From positions 62,001 through 126,000 of the forward strand of contig NZ_JBANCG010000011.1 of the NCBI RefSeq assembly GCF_037026715.1: a DNA stretch of 64,000 nucleotides. The letters run 5' to 3'. Shown one piece after another: positions 1 to 8,554 of this stretch. Positions within the stretch are counted from its first letter, which is position 1; each line of letters starts with the position of its first letter. The notes beneath the pieces are model-generated. The model saw nothing but the letters and a program-made list of their open reading frames with translations, searched no databases and was not told the origin of the DNA. Position numbers and translations under genes: made by a program. This stretch comes from Breoghania sp037026715. GTDB taxonomy: Bacteria; Pseudomonadota; Alphaproteobacteria; Rhizobiales; Stappiaceae.

Positions 1-874
1 CCTCCCGCGCCCGGTCTTGTACCAGAATGGCCATGGCAAGCCGGGGATCGGCGAGCGAACGCACGATCGCGTGCAGCAGCGCGTCCATCTCGTCGAGCAG
101 CGCCGCAAAGAGCGCGACGCCGTGACAAAGCCGCGCCGCGCGGCCCGGATCGCGCGCGATTTCTCCGGCAATCGCCAGCGCATGCGCCTTTGGGCTCGCC
201 CCTTCCGGAAGATCGATAGTCGCCGCCGTCGACACGTCCAGCGCACGCCGCCGCTTCGCATCGAGCAGCAGGGCCCGCCAGGCGGGCAGCAAGCCGACAT
301 GACGCCACGCCAGATCGAGCCCGATCAGCTCGCAATCGAACTCGTCGGATCGCCGGCTCATCGCGTAGATCGTCGCTGGCAGCCGGAACATTCCGTCGCG
401 AATTTCGCGCCGATCGGCCAGTTCCGCAACGCCGCCCGCCACCCACGGCAATTCGCAGGCGCGGCACATTTCGCGAAAACGGTCGAAACGCCCCCGCTCC
501 GGTGCGCCTGCGCCCACATCATCGGCAAGCAGCGCCATCACTCGCAGGTTGACCGGATCCTCAAAGACACAGGGAGCGCTCAGGCCTTGCAACGCGGCTC
601 CAAAAGCGGACGCTAGCGGCGCGCTCTGCTGCAAGATGGCTAGCTCGGCTTCACCATCGCAGCCCTTGCCGCAGCCCTTGCCGCGACCGCCGCCCACCGT
701 CTCGACGAGATCGCTCCACCGCGCGGCCAGCTCGTCGGCACGGCTGCGCAGGCGCGCCAGCCGCTCGGAAAGCAGCCCGTCGCTCACCGCCACCTTCGGT
801 AGCAGCGATCGGATATTGTCCGCGTCGAGATAGACCTCAGGGTTCACCGCATACGCAAAGACACGACGCCACAT
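1..874 (-). CDS. Unknown protein, partial (runs off left edge)
   Basis: An open frame of 291 codons starts at ATG 874 and has no stop before the left edge, so the C-terminus is missing. The start has GAGG about 7 bases upstream. The visible protein is mostly helical, with a Cys-containing stretch (GKGCGKGC) near residue 67 and several Cys and His residues further on (RACELPW, LAWRHVG, PKAHALA). This helical His/Glu pattern recalls haem-oxygenase-like iron-containing enzymes, but I cannot see a complete ligand set, so that is only a suggestion. It lies 156 bases downstream of a 33-residue peptide gene and an SGNH-hydrolase-like gene on the same strand, and may be cotranscribed with them. Confidence 0.6.
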   Translation of the reverse strand, partial: MWRRVFAYAVNPEVYLDADNIRSLLPKVAVSDGLLSERLARLRSRADELAARWSDLVETVGGGRGKGCGKGCDGEAELAILQQSAPLASAFGAALQGLSAPCVFEDPVNLRVMALLADDVGAGAPERGRFDRFREMCRACELPWVAGGVAELADRREIRDGMFRLPATIYAMSRRSDEFDCELIGLDLAWRHVGLLPAWRALLLDAKRRRALDVSTAATIDLPEGASPKAHALAIAGEIARDPGRAARLCHGVALFAALLDEMDALLHAIVRSLADPRLAMAILVQDRARE

Positions 875-1030
875 GAAATACCTCAATCAAAACAAGCAAA
901 AACGCACGCCTCCCGGTGACGGCGCACGCAACCGCGCACCGACCTGGACAAGCGGCCCAAGACCTCGTCCGGAAGGCGCACCCGGTCGGTTGCGGCCAGC
1001 GGGCTCTCCAGCTCCGGTCCGCCGGCTTGC

Positions 1031-1132
1031 TCAGAACATGGGATAGATGGTGGCGTCTTTCTTCTTGGCCTGCTGTGCGGACTTGAAACCAAAAAGCGCC
1101 CTGATGAACCGGATGAAACGTGACATCGACAT
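1031..1132 (-). CDS. 33-residue basic peptide
   Basis: The start ATG at 1132 overlaps the stop of the upstream SGNH gene (TAATG), and AAGGGA lies just upstream inside that gene, so translation is probably coupled. The peptide is basic in its N-terminal part (Arg/Phe/Ile helix, MSMSRFIRFIRALFGF), then has a Lys run and ends DATIYPMF. Such a short amphipathic peptide in a tight overlap could be a ribosomally made precursor, a membrane-associated accessory peptide or a small subunit. No family was recognised. The overlap and ribosome binding site are direct sequence evidence; the role is open. Confidence 0.55.
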   Translation of the reverse strand: MSMSRFIRFIRALFGFKSAQQAKKKDATIYPMF

Positions 1133-2148
1133 TATCCCTTCTCGTGCAAAAGCTTTTTCAGCAAAAGATTGGCCATCCAGTCATGGCCCCGGTCGGTAAA
1201 ATGAATCCGGTCGACGAAAAGCCAGAAGTCGTCCGGCAAGCTTTCCCGAATGAACGGCACGATATCGATGAACGGCACGCCGAGGTCTTTTGCCCCGCTG
1301 GCAAGCCGGTCCCGATAATCGCGGTAGGCGTCTTCCTCCAGAATGTCACCGTATGTTTCGGCGAACCGGCCCTTCCTCTCCAGCTCGGTGAAGAGGGCCT
1401 CTTCTTCGCGGGTGCCCGTCTTGCGCACCCAGTTGGCGAGAGGTTGCAGGACGAAAGTCAGCTCCGCCCCAACATCTCGCGCCATAGCCCGCCAGTTCGC
1501 GAGATTGCGAAGCACCAGCCGGGCGGCTTGGTCGATCTGCTCCTCCAGCGTCGGCACTTCGTCCGCCGCAGCGGCCGCCTTGCGCGCGTTCTGGAACCAA
1601 GACGAGAAGCGCGACTGCTTTCGCGCGCCCATGGCGTCGAAAAAGTCGTTGCACATGAAAAACGCACCATGCTCCTGACGCAGCCGCTTCGGCAGCCGCG
1701 CAAGGCCCAGGTCGTTGAAACCCGAGAAGAGCACGATTTCCTTCACCTTGGGCAGATGATGGCGGTTGAGGGCGAACAGGATCATCTCCTGCGTGGAGTT
1801 GAAGCTGCGCCCACCGAAATTAATCCAAGGCAAGCCGCGCGGATCGATCTCGCTGAGCCGCGAGGCCAGCGTATGCCGGTCGCCGCTCGCCCCGATCCCG
1901 AAGACCGTCGAACTCCCGGCGATCACCCGTACCGCGTCGATACCGTCATGGTCGGCAACGGAATAATCCCGGCCGCGGCTCTGCGAATAGCGAAAGCCGA
2001 TATCGTCGGTGTTCACGACCTCGGAGCGGTAGCCGTAGGGATGGAAGTACATGGTATAGGGCAACCAGTTTATGTTGCCGCTATCTGCGAATTCCTCCGA
2101 ATACGCACGCATGTGGGGCGTTAGCTGCCTAACAGAATCCAAAAGCAT
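1132..2148 (-). CDS. SGNH/GDSL-hydrolase-like protein
   Basis: This 338-residue protein has no signal peptide. After an N-terminal lead containing YGYRSEVVNTDDIGFRYS it shows block I-like VIAGSSTVFGIGAS (nucleophile Ser in the GSST position), block II-like WINFGGRSFNS, block III-like LFSGFNDLG, and a C-terminal FVDRIHFTDRGHDWMA with Asp/His in the catalytic dyad positions. This is the SGNH esterase fold of the type found beside biosynthetic genes. It is the first gene of a three-gene minus-strand run. No clear ribosome binding site precedes ATG 2148; the AT-rich 70 bases upstream probably hold the promoter. Substrate unknown. Confidence 0.75.
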   Translation of the reverse strand: MLLDSVRQLTPHMRAYSEEFADSGNINWLPYTMYFHPYGYRSEVVNTDDIGFRYSQSRGRDYSVADHDGIDAVRVIAGSSTVFGIGASGDRHTLASRLSEIDPRGLPWINFGGRSFNSTQEMILFALNRHHLPKVKEIVLFSGFNDLGLARLPKRLRQEHGAFFMCNDFFDAMGARKQSRFSSWFQNARKAAAAADEVPTLEEQIDQAARLVLRNLANWRAMARDVGAELTFVLQPLANWVRKTGTREEEALFTELERKGRFAETYGDILEEDAYRDYRDRLASGAKDLGVPFIDIVPFIRESLPDDFWLFVDRIHFTDRGHDWMANLLLKKLLHEKG

Positions 2149-2371
2149 ATATAAAAACCGAAAATACTAATATAAAAACGAATTAAACCTTATCTCAGCC
2201 CATTATCTCCGTCAATAGCGCCGACACGGCTATACCCTCCCCCTGCGTCATGCTGAATATTTCAAGATGGGACGTCTGCCGATTTTTGCCGATGCATAGC
2301 GTCCAGCCAGCCCGATCGGCCGGGGACGACGGTGACACCGTCCGTCCCGGCCGCAAGAAACCCGTGCCGTC
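2149..2371. promoter_or_regulatory. Intergenic region upstream of SGNH gene
   Basis: The stretch from 2149 to about 2220 is strongly AT-rich against a GC-rich background, which fits the promoter of the minus-strand SGNH gene. The remainder, up to the hutD stop at 2372, shows no gene or clear terminator. Confidence 0.4.
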
Positions 2372-2983
2372 TCAGCGCGAATGCGGCGCCTCGCCGAAGA
2401 TCCGGACCGTCAGAAGATCCAGCCCGCCAGACACACTGCTGAGCATTGCCCTGTCTCCCGTTTCCAGCGCAACAGCATCGAGCCTGCCCAGTTCGAGCAG
2501 CTCACCATCCGCTGCGTCATCCCTCACCCGGCTCCCCGTCAAGACGCACTGAGAAAGCGCGACGACAAGCGTCGCCAGTCCATCCGCCTCGATCTCCATG
2601 TGCTGCGGGCCGCGCACGCGGTCGATCCGACCATGGCAAATGCCGCGCCTGGTCATCAGGTTGAGATCGGTAACCGGCCCGCCAAGCAGGTCTGACGCGA
2701 CCGCGGCATCGCCCGGAAAGGAGACCGCATCGCTGATCGGGGTAACGGTCTCCATATCGCCTTCGATGTAGAGCCGCAGCCCCTCGCCCTCGACAACCGC
2801 CAGTACCCGGTCGACACCGGGAAACGACGAAAACGGTCCTGGTTCCGCGACCGTCGCCATTGAGAGCCGCCAGCTGAAGTCATTGAGCCCGGCGCCTTCC
2901 GGAAAGACGGCGATTTCCGCCGTCTCCCCCTTGCCGTTCTTCCAGGGCATGCGGAAGTGACCAGTTGCCTTCAAATGACGCAT
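2372..2983 (-). CDS. hutD: HutD family protein
   Basis: About 203 residues from ATG 2983, which lies one base after the hutU stop; a longer in-frame start at 3160 would only add sequence antisense to hutU. The sequence is typical of HutD (cupin-fold) proteins: MPWKNGKGETAEIAV near the N-terminus, FSWRLSMATV, then FSSFPGVDRVL and a C-terminal beta-rich domain. HutD is thought to modulate histidine catabolism, possibly by sensing formylglutamate; it is not a catalytic step. It is the last gene of the hut operon. Its retention is notable because hutG and hutF in this cluster are broken. Confidence 0.88.
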   Translation of the reverse strand: MRHLKATGHFRMPWKNGKGETAEIAVFPEGAGLNDFSWRLSMATVAEPGPFSSFPGVDRVLAVVEGEGLRLYIEGDMETVTPISDAVSFPGDAAVASDLLGGPVTDLNLMTRRGICHGRIDRVRGPQHMEIEADGLATLVVALSQCVLTGSRVRDDAADGELLELGRLDAVALETGDRAMLSSVSGGLDLLTVRIFGEAPHSR

Positions 2984-2984
2984 C

Positions 2985-4658
2985 TCAATTACCCAGTATG
3001 CCGGGGAGCCGAAGTTGATGCTCCTTCGCACATTCGAGGGCGCTTTCGTAGCCCGCATCCGCATGTCGCATGACGCCGGTGGCCGGATCGTTCCACAGCA
3101 CGCGGCCGATGCGGCGGGCGGCATCTTCCGAGCCGTCGCAGCAGATGACCATGCCCGCATGCTGCGAGAAGCCCATCCCGACGCCGCCGCCGTGGTGGAT
3201 CGACACCCACGTGGCGCCAGAAGCGACGTTCAGCATGGCGTTCAGCAGCGGCCAGTCGGACACGGCGTCGGACCCGTCACGCATGGATTCGGTCTCGCGG
3301 TTGGGCGAGGCAACGGAACCGGAATCGAGGTGGTCCCGGCCGATGACGATCGGCGCCTTGACCTCGCCCTTCGCGACGAGCTCGTTGAAGGCGAGACCGA
3401 GACGGTGACGATCGCCGAGGCCGACCCAGCAGATGCGCGACGGCAGCCCCTGGAAGGCGATGCGCTCGCGCGCCATGTCGAGCCAATTGTGGAGATGCGT
3501 GTCGTTCGGCAGCAGCTCCTTCACCTTCTCGTCGGTGCGGTAAATGTCTTCCGGATCGCCCGACAGCGCCGCCCAGCGGAACGGACCGATTCCTTTACAG
3601 AACTGCGGGCGGATGTAGGCCGGCACGAAGCCCGGGAAGATGAACGCGTCCTTCAGGCCCTCGTCGAAGGCGATCTGGCGGATGTTGTTGCCGTAGTCGA
3701 CAGTCGGGATGCCGTCCTTGGCGAAGGCCACCATCGCCTCGACATGCTTCCTGATGGATGCACGCGCCGCCTTGTTGACGGCGTTGGGCTCGGTTTCCTG
3801 ACGCTCGCGCCATTCCGCGACCGACCAGCCGAGCGGAAGGTAGCCGTGGATCGGATCGTGCGAGGAGGTCTGGTCGGTGACGATATCCGGCTTCACGCCA
3901 CGACGATGCAGCGTCGGGAAGATTTCCGCCGCGTTGCCGATCAGCGCCACTGACTTCGCCTCGCCTGCGGCGGTCCAGCGCTCGATCATGGCGAGCGCCT
4001 CGTCGAGGCTGTGCGTCTTTTCATCGACGTAGCGGGTGCGCATGCGGAAATCGACGCGGCTTTCGTCACATTCGACCGCCAGGCAGCAGGCGCCGGCCAT
4101 GACGGCGGCGAGCGGCTGCGCGCCGCCCATACCGCCAAGCCCGCCGGTCAGGATCCAGCGGCCCTTGAGATCCCCGCTATAGTGCTGGCGGCCGGCCTCC
4201 GCGAAGGTCTCGTAAGTTCCCTGCACGATGCCCTGCGCGCCAATATAGATCCACGAGCCCGCCGTCATCTGGCCGTACATCATCAGGCCCTTGCGATCGA
4301 GCTCGTTGAAGTGCTCCCAGTTCGCCCAGCGCGGCACCAGATTGGAATTGGCGATGAGAACGCGCGGCGCATCGGCGTGGGTTTTGAAGACGCCCACCGG
4401 CTTGCCGGACTGCACCAGCAGCGTCTCGTCGTTCTCGAGCGTCTTCAGCGTCTCGACGATCTTGTCGAAGTCGTTCCACGTGCGCGCGGCGCGACCGATG
4501 CCACCATAGACGACCAACTCGTTCGGGCGCTCGGCGACATCCGGATCGAGGTTGTTCATCAGCATGCGCATCGGAGCTTCGGTCAGCCACGACTTGGCAT
4601 TCAGCTCGGCGCCGCGCAGAGCGCGGACTTCGCGGGTGTTGTGACGGGGATTGCTCAT
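2985..4658 (-). CDS. hutU: Urocanate hydratase
   Basis: A 557-residue protein of normal urocanase length. It converts urocanate to 4-imidazolone-5-propionate using tightly bound NAD+ in the cytoplasm. Family signatures are visible: VVYGGIGRAARTW, the glycine-rich GGLGGMGGAQP nucleotide site, VTDQTSSHDP, and the C-terminal SIHHGGGVGMGFSQHAG. The start ATG at 4658 overlaps the stop of the truncated hutG (ATGA), so expression is coupled to the upstream genes. All expected blocks are intact, so this enzyme should be functional. Confidence 0.97.
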   Translation of the reverse strand: MSNPRHNTREVRALRGAELNAKSWLTEAPMRMLMNNLDPDVAERPNELVVYGGIGRAARTWNDFDKIVETLKTLENDETLLVQSGKPVGVFKTHADAPRVLIANSNLVPRWANWEHFNELDRKGLMMYGQMTAGSWIYIGAQGIVQGTYETFAEAGRQHYSGDLKGRWILTGGLGGMGGAQPLAAVMAGACCLAVECDESRVDFRMRTRYVDEKTHSLDEALAMIERWTAAGEAKSVALIGNAAEIFPTLHRRGVKPDIVTDQTSSHDPIHGYLPLGWSVAEWRERQETEPNAVNKAARASIRKHVEAMVAFAKDGIPTVDYGNNIRQIAFDEGLKDAFIFPGFVPAYIRPQFCKGIGPFRWAALSGDPEDIYRTDEKVKELLPNDTHLHNWLDMARERIAFQGLPSRICWVGLGDRHRLGLAFNELVAKGEVKAPIVIGRDHLDSGSVASPNRETESMRDGSDAVSDWPLLNAMLNVASGATWVSIHHGGGVGMGFSQHAGMVICCDGSEDAARRIGRVLWNDPATGVMRHADAGYESALECAKEHQLRLPGILGN

Positions 4659-5137
4659 TTCGTCTTTCCTGCTGCCGCAGCTTCCGAGGCGAACGCCTCG
4701 ATGCGCCGGAGGGCATTTTTCAGATGGACGCGCAGGCGTTCCGCCTTGTCCGCGTCGTGGTCGAAGGGAAGGATCTCTGTGGCGAGACAGGCCGACTGGG
4801 TGAGTTCAAGCTGGATCGCATCAACGCCGTCGCGCGGCTGACCGTAGTGGCGCGTCTTCCAGCCGCCCTTGAATCGACCATTCAGGACATGGGCGTAACC
4901 CTCTACATCAGCAGCAGTTTCGGCGGGTGCCGCCTCGATCTCCGGCGCACATGTGGCACCCTCGTTCGTACCGATGTTGACGTCCGTCAACATGCCCTTG
5001 CGGAGGAACGGAATACGTGAGCGGATGGAATGGCAGTCAAACAGGACCGCGATGCCGTGTGTCGCCTTCACCCGCACGATCTCGCCTTCGATGACCTCAT
5101 GACAGGGAGTGCCGTGTTCAACGATAAAGGACATCAT
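4655..5137 (-). pseudogene. hutG: Truncated N-formylglutamate amidohydrolase (C-terminal half only)
   Basis: The 160-residue frame matches only the C-terminal half of HutG: a stretch equivalent to the family's YHxALxAEIxRxxxxHG, then VLFDCHSIRSRIP, DVNIGTNEGA and LNGRFKGGWKTRHYGQP. Family members are about 260-270 residues; roughly the first 105, with the PHTG-type metal motif and the DxNR block, are absent. The frame opens with MM overlapping the hutH stop (ATGATG), so hutH is fused directly to the middle of hutG by a deletion. It could still be translated by coupling, but should lack formylglutamate deformylase activity. Confidence 0.85.
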
Positions 5138-6675
5138 TTTTCCTCCAGCGTCGGCAGAAGGTTCGCAACCGGCTCGACAAAGGCACCGGAGGCGACGAAC
5201 CCGTACGCGGACGCCAAATCGTTCGCCATGTAGCGGTCCTCCTCCAGCCTCGTCACGATGCCCCGGACCCCGTGGATTACGCCGGCAAGTTGCGCGCTCG
5301 TCTCCACTGGAGCGCGGAACTCGATGCCCGCGGTTCCCGCCAACGCCTCGATGGCGACGATGGAGAAAAGGTTCTCCGTCATGGCGAGCAACCGACGCGC
5401 GCCGTGGCAGGCCATGGAGACGTGATCTTCCTGGTTCGCCGAGGTCGGCGTGGAATCGACCGAAGCCGGATGCGTCATCTGCTTGTTTTCGGACATCAGC
5501 GCGGCAGAGGTGACTTCCGCGATCATGAAGCCGGAATTCAGCCCCGGATTGGCCGCCAGGAATGCCGGCAGACCGAAGCTCAGCGCCGGGTCGACCAGCA
5601 GCGCGATGCGGCGCTGGGTGATCGCCCCGATCTCGGAGACCGCGATCGCGATCTGGTCGGCGGCGAAGGCCACCGGCTCGGCGTGGAAGTTGCCGCCGGA
5701 AACCGCCGTGCCGTCTTCCAGGATCAGCGGATTGTCCGTTGCGGCATTCGCCTCTATCTCAAGCGTACGGCCAGCCTGGCGCAACAGGTCGAGGCAGGCG
5801 CCGATCACCTGCGGCTGACAGCGGATGCAATAGGGATCCTGCACGCGGCTGTCGCCGGTCAGGTGGCTTTCGCGGATCGCGGAACCATCGAGCAACGCGC
5901 GCAGCGAAGCGGCCGCGTCGATCTGGCCCTGATGGCCACGCAGCGTATGGATTTCTTCGATGAACGGCGCGGACGAGCCCATCGCCGCATCGGTGGACAG
6001 CGCGCCAGAGACGATGGCGGCCTGAAGCGCCCGGTGAGCGCGGAAGAGGCCGGCCAGCGCCAGCGCGGTCGAGGTCTGCGTGCCGTTGATGAGCGCAAGG
6101 CCCTCCTTGGCGGCCAGCGGCACGGGCTCAAGTCCCACCCGCTCCAGCGCGGCACGGCCGGGCAAACGGTCGCCGTCGACAAAGGCCTCGCCCTCGCCCA
6201 TCAGTACGGCCGCGAAATGCGCAAGCGGGGCGAGGTCGCCCGAAGCGCCGACGGAGCCCTTTTCAGGGATCACCGGGATGACACCGCGCGCAAGCATCGC
6301 CTCGATGAGGCGTACCAGTTCCACCCGCACACCCGAGGCGCCGCAACCGACCGAGATCAGCTTCAGCGACATCATCAGCCGCACGATCGCCTCAGGCAAC
6401 GGATCACCCATTCCACAACAGTGCGACAACACCAGATTGCGCTGCAGCGTCGCCAGGTCCGCCGGCGAAACACGCACGCTCGCGAGCTTTCCGAAACCGG
6501 TGTTGATGCCGTAGGTCGGCTCGTCCGAATTGGCGAGGCCGGCAACATGCTCCGCAGCCCTTTTCAGCCCCGGGAAGGCGCTTTCGCCCAGCACCGCAGG
6601 TGTGCCCGAGAAATAGATCTCCGCAAGAGTGGCCAGGGATACGTGTCCCGGCTCCAATGTCAGAACCATCGCCAT
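5134..6675 (-). CDS. hutH: Histidine ammonia-lyase
   Basis: A full-length 513-residue histidase that removes ammonia from L-histidine to give urocanate, the first step of the pathway. The electrophilic MIO cofactor forms from Ala144-Ser145-Gly146 within GSVGASGDLAPLAH, which is intact. YGINTGFGKLA, FHAEPVAFAAD and the C-terminal region with QEDHVSM are also present. ATG 6675 was taken as start. The stop overlaps the truncated hutG frame, and 82 bases separate it from hutI upstream. Confidence 0.97.
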   Translation of the reverse strand: MAMVLTLEPGHVSLATLAEIYFSGTPAVLGESAFPGLKRAAEHVAGLANSDEPTYGINTGFGKLASVRVSPADLATLQRNLVLSHCCGMGDPLPEAIVRLMMSLKLISVGCGASGVRVELVRLIEAMLARGVIPVIPEKGSVGASGDLAPLAHFAAVLMGEGEAFVDGDRLPGRAALERVGLEPVPLAAKEGLALINGTQTSTALALAGLFRAHRALQAAIVSGALSTDAAMGSSAPFIEEIHTLRGHQGQIDAAASLRALLDGSAIRESHLTGDSRVQDPYCIRCQPQVIGACLDLLRQAGRTLEIEANAATDNPLILEDGTAVSGGNFHAEPVAFAADQIAIAVSEIGAITQRRIALLVDPALSFGLPAFLAANPGLNSGFMIAEVTSAALMSENKQMTHPASVDSTPTSANQEDHVSMACHGARRLLAMTENLFSIVAIEALAGTAGIEFRAPVETSAQLAGVIHGVRGIVTRLEEDRYMANDLASAYGFVASGAFVEPVANLLPTLEEK

Positions 6676-6757
6676 TTGCCTCTTTCACAAAAGGGACCCT
6701 CTTGCTCCCTCCCCTCCGGACGAAGCTCCTGCGGCCCATCACAACGTCAGGATGTTC

Positions 6758-8014
6758 TTACCGTCCGTGCCATACGCGGCGGGCCAAGGGATTGAAGCCC
6801 AGCCGATAGACGAGCTCGGCCAGGTCCTCGACCTCCCAGATCGCCAGATCGGCCCACTTGCCCGCCTCCAGCGTGCCCACCTCGTTCTGCCGCCCCAGCG
6901 CCCTCGCCGCATGGCGGGTGACGCCTGCCAGACATTCGTCGACCGGCATGCGGAAGAGCGTGGCGGCCAGGTTCATGGTGAGGAGAAGCGAGGTCAGCGG
7001 CGAAGTGCCGGGATTGCAGTCGGTGGCAAGCGCCATCGCCACGCCGTGCTTGCGAAACAGGTCGACCGGCGGCTTCTGCGTCTCGCGCAGGAAATAGAAC
7101 GCGCCGGGCAGCAGCACCGCCACCGTCCCCGCCCCGCTCATGGCGACCGCTGCCGCCTCGTCGGCGTATTCCATGTGATCGGCCGAAAGGGCATTGAAAC
7201 GGGCGGCAAGCGCGCCGCCGTGGCCGTTGGTAAGCTGGTCGGCGTGAAGCTTCACCGGTAGGCCGAGCGCCTTGGCCGCCGCAAACAGCCGCGCGACCTC
7301 TTCCGGCGAGAACGCGATCCCCTCGCAGAAGGCATCGACCGCATCAGCAAGTCCGGCCTTCGCCACGGCGGGAAGGATCTCCTCGATCACCAGCCGCAGG
7401 TACCCGTCACGATCGTCCGCAAATTCCGGCGGAATGGCGTGGGCGCCAAGGAACGTCCTCGCGACCGACACGGGCCGCAGCTCGCCGAGCCGGCGAGCTG
7501 CCTTCAGCGTCTTCAATTCATCCTCAAGGTTGAGGCCGTAACCCGACTTCACCTCGATCGTGGTCACCCCCTCCGCCAGCAGCGCATCGAGTCGCGGCAG
7601 GCTCTCCGCAAGCAGGCGGTTCCCGTCCGCCGCCCGCGTGTCGCGCACCGTCGATGCGATACCGCCGCCGGCCCGCGCGATTTCCTCGTAGGACGCACCG
7701 GCGAGCCGCATCGCGAACTCCTTCGCGCGGTTGCCCGCATGAACCAGATGCGTGTGGCAGTCGATCAGGCCCGGGGTGATCCAGCGCCCCTCGCAATCGA
7801 CGGGTTCGAAGCCGGAAAGGTCCGGCGCGTCGGCGCGCGGCCCGACATGAACGATGCGTCCGCCCCGAACGGCCACGACCGCATCCTCGATGCGACCAAG
7901 AGCATCATTGCCGCCCGTGCCGGGTACCATCGTGGCGATACGGGCATTCGTCCACACGCGCTCACGCGGCGCATCAGGCGGAGAAAGGTCGGAATTCAAG
8001 CTGGCATTTTCCAT
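6758..8014 (-). CDS. hutI: Imidazolonepropionase
   Basis: A 418-residue amidohydrolase that opens imidazolonepropionate to N-formimino-L-glutamate. It has the metal-binding DCHTHLVHAG (His87, His89), KSGYGLN, FLGAHAIPPE, LHADQLTNGHGG and the late ATDCNPGTSP. It is the first gene of the minus-strand hut operon; its promoter region carries a palindromic TATGTATAGACATA site overlapping the likely promoter, expected to bind HutC. The pathway is complete from histidine to formiminoglutamate, but the next two enzymes in this cluster are damaged. Confidence 0.97.
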   Translation of the reverse strand: MENASLNSDLSPPDAPRERVWTNARIATMVPGTGGNDALGRIEDAVVAVRGGRIVHVGPRADAPDLSGFEPVDCEGRWITPGLIDCHTHLVHAGNRAKEFAMRLAGASYEEIARAGGGIASTVRDTRAADGNRLLAESLPRLDALLAEGVTTIEVKSGYGLNLEDELKTLKAARRLGELRPVSVARTFLGAHAIPPEFADDRDGYLRLVIEEILPAVAKAGLADAVDAFCEGIAFSPEEVARLFAAAKALGLPVKLHADQLTNGHGGALAARFNALSADHMEYADEAAAVAMSGAGTVAVLLPGAFYFLRETQKPPVDLFRKHGVAMALATDCNPGTSPLTSLLLTMNLAATLFRMPVDECLAGVTRHAARALGRQNEVGTLEAGKWADLAIWEVEDLAELVYRLGFNPLARRVWHGR

Positions 8015-8019
8015 GTACT

Positions 8020-8033
8020 ATGTATAGACATAT
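8020..8033. promoter_or_regulatory. Probable HutC operator, hut promoter
   Basis: TATGTATAGACATA is an inverted repeat (TATGT/ACATA arms around a 4-base centre) between hutI and the hutF remnant. Thirteen of its bases (TGTATAGACATAT, 8021-8033) recur at 13370-13382 in front of the amino-acid ABC importer. HutC proteins bind palindromes of this kind, so it is the likely site of histidine/urocanate-responsive repression. Confidence 0.65.
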
Positions 8034-8079
8034 TTCAGATCCGATTGTCCAGCGTGCTTTTCTAAAGAGAGAAAAAACC

Positions 8080-8548
8080 ATGCACAGCCTCTGGTTCGAG
8101 CGAGCATTCCCGCCAGGCAGCCGGGCGGAAAAGGTGCGTGTGGATACATCTGGGGGCGAGATCGAGGTGACGGTCGCAGGCGAGCTGTGCCAGCTCAAAT
8201 ATTTGCAACGCCTTGCCGAACATGCGCGCAACGTTCTGGCATCAGGCAAAGGTGGATCAACCGGCCGCGCGCTCTTCGAAGGCGCCCATCGCGGCGGTGC
8301 GCCGGCGCTCGGCGTTGCCGTTACCGGCATCCCGTTCGGTGCGCCAGCCGATATCGTCAGTCTCGCCACGGGCCATCCGGCACCAACTACCCGGTCACGC
8401 GAGCGCGCTCATTGACGTCTGGATCTTCTCGGCAAATTCGACAATGGTGGGCTGCACCCGGCGACGCGGCGTCAAGCTGGTGAAAAAGGGCCGGCATCAT
8501 TTGCGAGACGCAGCCGAAGAGCGCTACAAGGATTTTTTTAAACCGGGT
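8080..8548 (+). pseudogene. hutF: Internally deleted and frameshifted formimidoylglutamate deiminase
   Basis: ATG 8080 begins a HutF-like N-terminus (MHSLWFERAF...EIEVTVAGE, about 35 residues). This joins directly to sequence matching the HutF C-terminal quarter (LQRLAEHARNVLAS, GRALFEGAHRGGAPALG, FGAPADIVSLATGHPAP). Some 300 residues with the catalytic amidohydrolase core are missing. One extra base near 8404 then throws the frame to a stop at 8415. The real C-terminus (ALIDVWIFS...GRHHLRDAAEERYKDFF) continues in the next frame and reads into hutC without a stop. HutF normally converts formiminoglutamate to formylglutamate; this copy cannot. Confidence 0.85.
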
Positions 8549-8554
8549 ACTTCA

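Noticed and set aside
883..1092. Minus-strand 69-codon frame downstream of the 33-residue peptide
   Set aside because: It overlaps the peptide in another frame, has no ribosome binding site, and its composition is ambiguous.
4655..5137. hutG as a short but complete enzyme
   Set aside because: The frame aligns only to the C-terminal half of the family and lacks the metal-binding N-terminal motifs.
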